Shown here: positions 45,995 to 56,283 of the stretch, one piece after another
Layout: the number at the start of each line of letters is the position of its first letter
How positions within the stretch are numbered: position 1 is the stretch's first letter
DNA from: Coptis chinensis
Lineage: Eukaryota > Streptophyta > Magnoliopsida > Ranunculales > Ranunculaceae
Direction: 5' to 3'
Assembly: GCA_015680905.1 (NCBI GenBank)
Contig: CM027383.1
Coordinates: 36,206,501-36,270,500, forward strand
Length of the DNA: 64,000 nt
Notes under the pieces: generated by a model
Told to the model about the DNA's origin: nothing
Databases searched by the model: none
The model's input: the letters and a program-made list of their open reading frames with translations, nothing else
Position numbers and translations under genes: made by a program

Positions 45995-47476
45995 TGATAA
46001 GAGCCCAAAATTGTAGTTTTAATCCCTTAATAATCATACTTTTAGACCAATTATGTGAGTAATAATTAAGAGTTAATACTGATTACGTGTTTTTATGCGT
46101 TTCAGGCTTCAAAGTCAATTATGTGCAGAAATGTGCCACTTTGATGATATAAAGGAGCAATGGTTGGTTGCTAAGGAGTTCTGTGATTAAAGGCCAAGAT
46201 TCAAGAAGACAAAGCCTTTGCAAAGCCCGGTCAAAAGGTGAAAAGTCAAAGTCCACGCGGGCAGAAACAGTGCACAAAGTCAGCAGAATTTCTAAAGACT
46301 GTATATTTGGACTCAGACCTTGGATTTGGACCTACCTTATGTCAAAACGACCGGCTCGGAAAGAGCTTTCCAATGGTCTAAGCCTTAGCCCAATCAGAGG
46401 AGCAAAAGTGGACAAAAAGTCTATTGAAGCCGAATCCAACTAAAAAAGGGTCTGTGGACTGAAGGAATTGGGTTTTGGGCCTGATTCTCTAGCCCAAAAC
46501 ATGGCTCCAAGCCCATGCACGATTTTGGATCTGATTTCCTCCATATCAACAAAAGAGACTTAACTCCTAAGATATCTAGTAGCTTAGGATAGAAAGTAGC
46601 CATTAGAATAGCTTCTAGATCTTGTTTTAATGGTCTTTAATTAAGTTTAGTTTCATTTCATTCCTTGTTTTAGATTAAACCTTTAAAATATTGTTATTCA
46701 TTTGATTAGATTAATAAAATAGTTTATTATTATTCAATTCATTTTTTTTTTGTCATTACATTTATAGATCTAGTTTAAATTTTTGTTGATATCATTTCTT
46801 AATTACTAATTAGATTTCAAGTATTGTTTGTTAAATTAGTAAAGTTGGAATCTTGATATTATGTTTAGTTTAGATTCATATGGAAATGATTGCGGAATGA
46901 TTCTCGGCTAAACCTCCATTAGAGGGGGTTGAGAAGCCTTGATGAAAGCTTGATTCCGATTATCGTAGAGTCGTCGTAATTTCTATTCCACTCTGGAAAC
47001 GATTAATTCACCATGGGAATGGGTTTAATCGTTCACATGCTAGTTATGAATTGGTAGAAGTGTCATGTGTAATTAGGGATTACGAAGAACCAATTGTTCT
47101 GCGTAGCAGTTCAATTCGGATTACGATGATTCGTCGTTAGTAAGTTAAGTTGAGTTAAGGTGGAATCAATCCCCTTTAATTCCTTATCATAGAATTAATG
47201 CAGCATTCAGTAGTTAATTAGTCATATCTTGTGGGTAGTTGCATCGTAGTTATAATTCGTAAATCTCTCATTAGACTTTAGTTAAGATTATTTATACTTA
47301 GAGAACATTACTATGTGAAAGAACTAGGAGTGGAACGAACTTCCTACTCCACTATATCTGTTCAGTAGATAGAGAGTAGAACAATCTTTGATAAACTAGG
47401 AACGTCGTTTAGTTTTACTTACGTTTTGAGTTTTATCGTTCATTTCATAGGTAAACTATCATTTTTACTTTTATCA
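45995..47476 (+). mobile_element. Athila-type element B: 3' LTR
   Basis: 1482 bp, TGATAAGAGCCC to TTTTATCA. It is clearly homologous to 35757-37277 but diverged, especially in its middle (46530-46800) and last 300 bp. The differences imply that the shared LTR and this LTR are not a recently inserted identical pair. Confidence 0.92.
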
Positions 47477-47714
47477 GTTACTTCTCTACATTGAACAAAA
47501 CACTACCATTTTTTTCTTCTAATTAGACCTTAATCTAATGGTCCAGATATTTTAGTGCGAATCTTTAAGATCATCTTGTAATGTATGTTGACTATAAGGT
47601 CACATCATGTGGGAGAGAGAGTGTTGCGGGTTGTGTAAGAAGAGAGAGAAAGTTTGTCTCCCAATTACAAAGGGCAAAAGTGTCAAATTTATGTTGAATT
47701 GATCAAAATTGAGT
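47477..47714. other. Intergenic sequence between Athila LTR and hAT MITE
   Basis: A (GA)-rich stretch at about 47610-47655. Nothing else recognised. Confidence 0.3.
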
Positions 47715-47722
47715 GTTTTGCC

Positions 47723-48032
47723 TAGGGCTGGAAATGGTACGGGTTTCTACCCGAATCCGACCATATCCGAATCCATTTTATCGGATATGATTTCTATGTT
47801 TGTGATTAGAATCCAACCTGAACTCGAACCATTTTAACAAGATTCATATTTTGATGCCTAAAAATTAATTTATATAATACATTTATATATGAAAATCATT
47901 AAAATAGTGTTTTTTTTTGTGTTTTTTAATGGATATGGATATTCGAAATCTGACCCGTATCCGGATGGATCCTAATATGGTAAAAAGGTTTGAGTGAGAA
48001 TCCAACCCGAATCTGCTCCATTTCCAGCCCTA
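47723..48032. mobile_element. hAT-type MITE with perfect 8-bp target duplication
   Basis: The 310-bp element starts TAGGGCTGGAAATGG and ends with its inverted copy CCATTTCCAGCCCTA. It is flanked on both sides by GTTTTGCC (47715-47722 and 48033-48040). The 8-bp target duplication and TAGGGCTGG-type terminal repeats mark a hAT-superfamily non-autonomous element. It has no ORF. Confidence 0.95.
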
Positions 48033-48234
48033 GTTTTGCCTGGATTGAGAAGAAATGACATTTTTCTTGCCTTATTTAGGATATTACCCTAGTTCTTATT
48101 CCGGCGCCTTTGGGATTTTATTGATATTTGGTTTAGTTCATTTTATCGAAGATTTTATTGATATGGTTTCCAGAATCTTAAATGCAGAAAATTTTAGTGT
48201 ATTGAGACCTCAGAAGATTTGTTCTTGAACTGTT

Positions 48235-48866
48235 TGTTGGAATCTCTTGTGTATTTCTAAATACTAGTGTGTGTGTGTGCAAAGTGGATGAGATTAACAA
48301 AGGGTGTTCTCTCCACTTTAGTGCATAGTAGATAGTCCCATATTGGTTATCCACCACATCGGGTAGGGTTCGGGCTTGGGCTTGGGCTTACTGTTGTGGG
48401 TAGTGGTTTGACCAATTGCCTAAACTTGTTTTGTTTTTTTCTTGAGCAGCAAGTTTCAGTGTTCTATTAGGAGTTGATCTCTCTTCCCTATCTGTTTAGG
48501 AGACCGACCTAACCTCTATAAATAGGACTGTGAGTCCATAGAGGGAATGTACTTCAACATAAACCAATCTCAGAGAAACAGAAACTTGGACCTGCCCTAT
48601 TCTTCTTATCTTCTTCCTGTAGCCGCCAGAGAGAGTTATATTGCTGTTTTAGAGAGTAGTTTGTTCTAGTGCAAAGTTAATCTACTGTAAACCATTGAAT
48701 CCTGTGAGGAAGACGCCACTTCTACCTTTCTGCACCACTGGAAGGGGCAAAATCTTTCCTTAAGGACAGCCTAATACACGCCTTGGTTGTTCCCTGTTAT
48801 TGCTGTCCTTGTCTACTGTTCCTTCTGTTCTACTCTAGTTGTTGTTTACATACAACTATTCTAACA
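48235..48866 (+). repeat. Ty1-copia 5' LTR
   Basis: 632 bp. Contains a short (GT)n tract near 48268, and a likely TATA box CTATAAATAGGA at about 48516. Sequence is close to the 3' LTR at 53229. Confidence 0.93.
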
Positions 48867-50690
48867 ATCTTAAGGAAAGACTTTCGTAGTAGAACAAAGG
48901 AGAGTGATTTAATACGGCAATCAAAAGATAAGTCTTTTACTTTGAGTTATTGTTTGTATTATTGGGTTATGACTTTAGAAATTTTCTGATAAGTTCATTT
49001 TTGTTATGGAAACCAATTAAAGATTGAATATTTATTGATCTTTTGTGGTTTATCAAACCCTATATGGTTGCAGACCTTTCTCCTACGTTTGTGGGAGTCA
49101 AATATAATATTTCTATCAAGAAAAACGTCAAAGTTCGTCTTTTTGATAGCTGCATTGTTTGTTACGGAAACTGCAGTAACTTTCAGCTCAGAGCTCGGTT
49201 TTGCAATCCGTTTTCTGTGTTGGATAGCTGATTCAAAGAGCTTTCCAGTGGTATAAGACTTGATACCCAATTCATCTTGAGATGGTTCAGAATTACAGTT
49301 CGTTTGAACTGTTTTTCTAGAAGGAAGAAAATATGGTAATCCGGGTTTTCAATCGGTTAGGTGTCGTATTCTTTTACTCTTTGCAATTATTTTGGTTTGA
49401 TTATATGGTGATATTCTTTCCTTGAGTTGCATGCTAGTTTTTTTTAGGAGGGAAATCCCTAAGCTTAAACTTCTTTAATAACCTAGTCAACAAATTATAC
49501 GTGTTTATCACTAAGATATTAATTAGTTGGACTAGAAATAGTTTGATATTAATTTTCTTTGTACATATGTAGATGTATGTAGATGGTCTAAGAGAGACCT
49601 TAAGATAGTTAATATCAGCCACACTCAAATCTTAGATAATAATTATAATGTATTCAATGCATAATTACTTATCTTTATTGACTGTACGTGTTATTAGACG
49701 ATGGTTATAATTGTATTGTTGTGAAAATACATGTTAGATGCAGTAACTTGTAGCTTATATCCAATATAGCATATGTTAAAGTTGTGTAGCATGCTAGTTT
49801 TGGATATTAATCATCGTGGATTTACTTTGAACTTGATGATAGTTTATTAGTAAATTTTTCTAGTTGAAGACATTAATGGGTTGAGCCATTAGATGTTGTG
49901 GTAGTACTTGAGGTCCTGTTGATAGGGTATTCTATCTTACTTGAGCTCATGGAAAAAGAGAATGTGGAGTCCTCAGTTGTTTTGCATATTCAGTAGCTAG
50001 ATTTGCTTAAATATTGTATACTTTTTGTTATGAGGGGTACAGTTAAAGTTTACTTTTCCTAAACCTATGATATGATATTAACCATGTTTGGCATGAATGC
50101 ATTATTTAACATTGGCATGAAGCTTAACCATGTCATATATTATTAAGTAATGAGCATCGTTGTCTACCAGAGAAAACAATATAGTAAACAATCAATATCC
50201 TCCTAAACCTAATTTAGTCAAAGAGATGTAAGGTTATGGATTGTCTTCTTAGACAATATCCTCTAGTGACTATTTTAGACAAGGAGATGTAACGCTTGTA
50301 GATTGTCTTATTACGCATTATTCTCATATGACTATGAATAAATAGCTAAGGTGATGTACAAGTACGTGGATTGTCTCACAATGTAAGTTGGAATGTTGAA
50401 TGATGAAAAGAAGAATGATAATGATATTATTTTGGGTAAAACCTTTTTCATCTAATTCTTCTATTATTTAAAATCCATTTGAATCACTTGTGGATTTCCT
50501 TTAATATATATAGCATGAACATGATATAACTATGTTTAATATGATCCATAATCATATACTTGAGTAAAGTATATTCTTGTCATAAGAGTGCATATTATTG
50601 TTGGTGTTTCTTTTAGTGTTTGTAGCGGTATAATGTGTTTTGCATGTAAGAACTGTGGGGTTGACCCGTTTTACCATAGTTCATCTCACA
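48867..50690 (+). other. Ty1-copia 5' interior, not recognisable
   Basis: No gag or protease motif can be read here; only short ORFs. It may be badly decayed gag or a foreign insertion inside the element. Confidence 0.4.
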
Positions 50691-53228
50691 AGATAATTGG
50701 AAAGACACTGAACTACAAAGTATGGAAAGGTCTTGGGCCTATCCAAAAATGTTTCAAAATGTGGGGGGTGTCTTGCCAAGGCTATTGTAAATGAATCTAA
50801 AAGAAATATTTTTGAGAACTAGAACTATCTAGTAGATGTTCATTGGTGAAACTCATAATAGTGATGTTTGTTTTAGTTATTATGCGTGATAACAATCTTG
50901 TAAATACCACACTATTATTGAATGTCTTATATGCTAATTTTATTTTGAGGATGTGCTCTCTGTAAAATTGTCATAGAGTGGTTGGATGTTCATAATGAAC
51001 TACGTAAGAGGATCCCATAATTTCTGAACAAGAAATTTGGAAGACTATCAGTGAGTATATCCACCATTCATAGTGATGATGTTTATATGTTTCTTGAGGA
51101 AGATTCATTAACCTATAAGGAAGTTGTCTGTCTATGAGAAGTGTCCTTTTTTAAAGGATACAACTCCTCTAAACTGGACTCTTATTTTATTGGGGGATTT
51201 ATAGGTTGAATTGGATCTTCAAGAGAAAACTAAAACGTGATAGTTGTATTGCAAAATACAAGGCTAATAATAATAGACAAGGGGTTTTAATTAGAGACAA
51301 GATTTATACTATTTTGAAACCTTGCTCATGTAACTAGAATTTCTCCTATAGAATTCTAAAGACTCTAGTTGAGTAGTTGTGCGAAACTACAATACCAAGT
51401 AGTACCAGGTGATGAGCTGAAGGTATACAATTTAATTAAATCTTTGTATGAGTTGATTCAAGCGCCTATAAATGGCATGAGCAATTCAACAACATATTAG
51501 TGCCGTATGGATGTCAAACTATCGTTGTTGATAAAGATGTGTTCTTTCTTTAGAGTAAAGCAAGACATATATGTTAATCTCTCTTTGTTTAGATGATTTC
51601 ATATCATGAGTGCTAGTATTGAGAATGTATATGAGACAGAGAAATTCCTATTTGAAACACATAATAGACCGTCATTGGAAAAGATAGTTAATTATGTTGT
51701 TAAACTCATTTATGTAACTGTTATATTCAGTTGTCAAGATGTTGACGTTTGAATATGGTTGAAGGCCACAACGTACCTTAAACCAGACCGGTCGGATGGT
51801 ATAGGGGAATTTCGAGCACTACAGAATTGAATGATTGGTGAATATAGAAATTATAACTCATGTTGGTCTCATTATGTTGTTTTCGCACTTAGTAGAAATA
51901 TTTTCATTGAAATGGGTATTACGTTAGTAAGACTGTGTCAACACTTCTTGTGGCAGATATCCATCTTATGAAAAATAATCTACTTGTGTTTTCTCATACT
52001 AAATATGTTAATATCATTGGTAGCCTATTGTACTGATGGATTATATTTGTGAGACATGACATTGCCTACATTAATGGCATACTGAGTTGATAATCCATTG
52101 TTCTTAAAATGAACATTGGATGTATATTGTCAAATTATCCAAGTACTATAGTGGAACCATTGATTATGGACTTATATTTAGTAGTTTTCCATCATTGTTG
52201 AAAGGGTAATGTGTTATAAGCTGGATCCAGTAATGTTTATGTGTTTACCCTTGGTGGAAATTGAGTGTCTTGGATATCATCCAAGCTAATCGCCTTAGAA
52301 AAGGCATGTGATGATGTTGAGTAGGTTAGCAACCTCTTGGTAAATCTTCCTATTGGCTCTAAACAGTCTCCTAATGTGTATATGCTTTGCAACTGTCTCA
52401 TTGCAATAGCTAAGACATAAAGATATATGTGCAATGGGAAAAGAATACATATAAGTTTGAGATATAACTTAATCAAACAGCTGCTAGAGATTATGTTAGG
52501 TTGGACTTCGTTTGGCCACATGTCTGACCACACCACTTTTTGGAGGCAATTGGTTATACGTCGAGGGGGATGGGACTTATGCCCATATATAGGGTGACAC
52601 TGACGGCAACCCTACCTATATGATTGGAGATCCCATGAAGTAGGTTCAAAGGGAAAAACAAGTCACTTCGTCATCCTGCAGTACTATCGTCTTATTTATT
52701 TATGAGACGTCCCACCCTATGGCGAGATGGTATTATAGTATACTTTGTATAACTAGAATTGCAATGAGTAAGGATGAGTTATTTTACTCTTATTGGAATC
52801 CATAGTTCATTTTATAATGATATAGTGTATTTTAACTGCAATGTACACTTGATGGATATCCACCTACGTGAATGTAGAATTGGGTCGGTTCTTATGAGTA
52901 TACGGGCAAGTACTCTAGAGCATTCATAGAACACAGGCAGTGCAAGGGCCAAAAAGCACAACACCACATAACAGGCATATAATGAAAGAGCAGTGTGGGT
53001 GCATGTGATCTATTTTACTATAAGGGAATGTTGGTTCAAAGATTTGTTAATCCACCACTTTCACGTATTATAAGACATGTTACCCTATGACTGGTTCAAG
53101 CCCGTAAAACACCAGTATCTTATGCATTATTTTTTTGATTCTCTCTGGCATTTCGTTAACCCATTTCTTTTGTAATATCCTATTCTAAAATAGTGGGGGA
53201 CTATTAATATTTTGAAATAGTGGGGGAT

Positions 53229-53867
53229 TGTTGGAACCTCTTGTGTATTTCTAAATACTAGTGTGTGTGTGTGTGTGCAAAGTGGAGGAGATTAACAAAG
53301 GGTGTTCTCTCCACTTTAGTGCATAGTAGATAGTCCCACATTGGTTATCCACCACATCAGGTAGGGTTCGGGCTTGGGCTTGGGCTTGGGCTTACTGTTG
53401 TGGGTGGTGGTTTGACCAATTGCCTAAACTTGTTTTGTTTTTTTTCTTGAGCAACAAGTTTGTTCTATTAGGAGTTGGTCTCTCTCCCTTATCTGTTTAG
53501 GAGACCGACCTAACCTCTATAAATAGGATTGTGAGTCCATAGAGGGAATGGACTTCAACATAAACCAATCTCAGAGAAACAGAAACTTGGACCTGCCTTA
53601 TTCTTCTTCTCTTCTTCCTGTAGACGCCAGAGAGAGTTATATTGTTGTTCTAGAGAGTAGTTTGTTTTAGTGCAAAATCAAGCTACTGTAAACCATTGAA
53701 TCCTGTGAGGAAGACGCCACTGCTGCCTTTCCGCACCACTGGAAGGGGCGAAATCTTTCCTTAAGGACAGCCTAATACGCGTCTTGGTTGTTCCCTGTTA
53801 TTGCTGTCCTTGTCTACTGTTCCTTCTGTTCTACTCTAGTTATTGTTTACATACAACTATTCTAACA
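53229..53867 (+). repeat. Ty1-copia 3' LTR
   Basis: 639 bp, starting TGTTGGAACC and ending TTCTAACA. It has a longer (GT)n run than the 5' LTR but otherwise few differences. Confidence 0.93.
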
Positions 53868-54408
53868 CTGTTTTGCTCTAAAGAACATATATAGTAGCTA
53901 ATTAACTCCAATAATTTCCTCAAATGCGAAAAGGTTACGATCTGCACTTCAGCCCAGAGCAATGTGTTGTTTTGTAGCAGGCTTGATGGAAATCCACTTG
54001 TGTTACCGATCACCAAAACCGCAACAAATAAATGCAAGGAATTAGAAAAACATTGCTTTTATCAGCTGGATCAAACTTGATTGCATACTACAACAAAACC
54101 AAAATCAGTTAATCGAAGTATTTCCATTACCATGTACGGCGTAGTAGTAAAGATTAATTCTAGATGCGGACAAAGACACAAACTACAGCTAAGACAAACA
54201 AAATCAGCCACGCATTCAACCAAATTTGATGCTCTCTGAGTCTCTAACTACAGCTAAGACGTGTTATCTTCTTCCCAACACGTACTTCTCATTCAAACCT
54301 CGGAACCTACTATAAATTCCCCTCAGCTCCTTCTCCAATTTTCAACATTCAACACAATCTACCCCGTCCATCAAAATATTCTTGCTTGCATACCCACTTC
54401 AATCTAGA

Positions 54409-54837
54409 ATGGCTAGTCTCAGAATCGTAAGTGTTGTTTTGCTAGTTCTACTAGCCTTAGCAGAGGCTTCGGTTCACAGAACGACCATCACCCTGGCTTC
54501 AGTTGATGGGGAAGCAAACACTTACCAATCCGAGAGGTGCCATAGGCAGCTCAGCCAGATGAGGATGGACTCATGCAGGCAATACCTACAACCCTACATG
54601 ATATTGCGCAGAGGCGGAGGCAGAGTGCACAGTGGAAGAATGCAACAATGCTGCCAGGAATTAGAAGAAGTTAACCAAGAATGCAGGTGCGAGGCTTTAA
54701 GACAAATGATGCAACGCATGGAAGGTCGATATGAGGGCGAGCAACAGATGGAGGAGACTGTGAAGAGAGCACAGCGACTTCCCAGCATGTGCGAGATGGA
54801 GCCACAGTATTGCCAAATCCGTCAACGTGGATACTAG
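54409..54837 (+). CDS. 2S albumin seed storage protein, copy 2
   Basis: 142 residues, identical in protein to the gene at 27598-28026, with the same signal peptide, eight cysteines, and Met/Gln/Arg-rich chains. TATAAATT lies at 54311-54318 and AATAAA at 54871-54876. The promoter differs from copy 1 at only a few bases (for example CTAGATGCGG here against CTACATGCGG). Both copies are probably expressed together in developing seed, judging by the retained promoter. Intact and intronless. Confidence 0.95.
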   Translation: MASLRIVSVVLLVLLALAEASVHRTTITLASVDGEANTYQSERCHRQLSQMRMDSCRQYLQPYMILRRGGGRVHSGRMQQCCQELEEVNQECRCEALRQMMQRMEGRYEGEQQMEETVKRAQRLPSMCEMEPQYCQIRQRGY

Positions 54838-55192
54838 ATTAGGGGATGATCGAAACCTCTCAGTTTAATTAATAAAGTCGCCCAATCTTGCTGTGCTCTT
54901 TCTGAGCTGACAAATACATGGTCGTGTGTTTTGTTGGCTTCGTTAATAAATATAAATAAAGTGAGGTGATGAGTGTTAAGTTTTTGAACATACTAGTTTA
55001 ATCATTGCTTAACAAAACCAGCAATAACCAGTTTAATCATTGGAATTAAACCTGAACTTTTTATTGAGAACTCATATCAAGTTCATTACAACCAATTAGT
55101 AATAATCTAAACTTCATTTCCTTCTCTGGGAAAAAGAAAAAAATATCAGTATAATTACAAAGAAAAAAGATAAAATAACAAGCATAAAACTA

Positions 55193-55850
55193 GAGTCCTG
55201 TATTGGGCGCCACACAAATTGGATTGGGCAGCCTCCATCCCAAGCCCAAACAGTGAAGTCCAAAAGAAAGCCCAGTACACCCCCACCTAAATCGCGAAAA
55301 CCGGGAAAATCTTTTCAACCGGTATCATCTCTCTTGCGCACTCACTCACAAAAAAACCAAAGATCAAAAACCAAAAATCATACCTTTTCTCACCAATTCG
55401 AGTTTGGGCAACCACCATTCGAGTTTGGGCAATTCAGTTTGAGTTTGGGCAACCATTGTCTACTCTCATATCTTTGAGTTTGGGCAACACTCGTTTTCTC
55501 TCTTAGGTAACACTCGTCTACTACAGGTATTTTGTAAATCAATTATATAACTTGTGATGTTATTGTTGAATAATTTGTGGCCTGGTATGGTGATTTAATT
55601 ATACAAAACGAACTACTGTTTGAGAAAACTTGAAACGACCCGGTGAGGTCGTTTTGAAGAAGCACCAAACGACTCAGTGAGGTCATTTAAATGTTTTTTT
55701 TTTTTTTTTTAATATTCTTGAATATTCTTTGTATTGTTGAATAATTTGTGGGCTCTATTGTTGATTATTATACAATGCAAGTTGTTTGGACTCCAAAACG
55801 ACAAATTATACAATACAATTTGTGGTTTTTATTGTTGATTATTATACAAT
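55193..55850. other. Left flank of the PMD block with short repeats
   Basis: Contains four copies of GAGTTTGGGCAAC-like words at 55399-55490, two AAACGACC/GGTCGTTT palindromes at 55632-55690, a T run, and a ~50-bp duplication around TATTATACAATGCAAG (near 55775 and 55850). No gene is recognised. Confidence 0.6.
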
Positions 55851-55854
55851 GCAA

Positions 55855-56101
55855 GATGAATAATAAAATCGGTAGAATGTATAAAGAGGTGAGAAATATT
55901 TTTGGGTACAGTGAGAGAGTCTTGGCTTTAAAACTTCTGGGTTATGAAAAATTGGGTTTGAGTGCACCTACTGTTGTTAAGTTAGTAAGTTGTAGTCTAT
56001 CGCTATTGGTTGGTGATGTTAATGAGGATTTTGTCAGAGTTCTTGAGAAGTTGAAGGGTCTAGGAGTTAGTAGTGATTGGTTTGTTGGGCATTTGTCATA
56101 A
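55855..56101 (+). pseudogene. mTERF-domain protein fragment
   Basis: One open frame of about 80 residues contains SERVLALKLLGYEKLGLSAP, TVVKLVSCSLSLLVGDVN, then FVRVLEKLKGLGV and SSDWFVGHLS. This order matches a piece of plant mTERF proteins, organelle-targeted helical-repeat proteins affecting mitochondrial and plastid transcripts. Only about two repeats are present, with no targeting peptide. It lies at the left of a transposon-like block, so it is probably a captured host-gene fragment. Confidence 0.65.
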
Positions 56102-56283
56102 TCTTAGTGGTATACTAATTATGACATTTGGTTCGTTGCGAAGTAATTCTTGTTGGGATTTTTGAAAGTTTGAAAATTTTGGAACTGTATTAGTAGTATT
56201 AAAAATCAGAATATGATTTAGATTTTATTTAGATTTGATTAAACTTATTATCGTTACTAATACTTATTTTATTTTTCTCTGTA

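Larger units (their letters stand above)
48230..53872 (+). mobile_element. Full-length decayed Ty1-copia retrotransposon with target duplication
   Basis: LTRs at 48235-48866 and 53229-53867 (TGTTGGAA to TTCTAACA) are flanked by CTGTT on both sides (48230-48234 and 53868-53872). The orientation is plus: pol-like text reads left to right, with an integrase C-terminal piece near 50700-50850 (VWKGLGPIQKCFKMWG) and reverse transcriptase near 51390-51480 (LIKSLYELIQAP) and 52010-52070. A purine tract AGTGGGGGAT precedes the 3' LTR. Stops throughout mean it is dead. No tRNA-Met-type primer-binding site was seen after the 5' LTR. Confidence 0.93.
51153..55192. repeat. Segmental duplication, copy 2 (4.04 kb)
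   Basis: Near-identical to 24334-28381. On its left the copia interior continues without a break, so this copy keeps the ancestral context. On the right, similarity ends at AAAACTA and new sequence begins. Confidence 0.95.
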
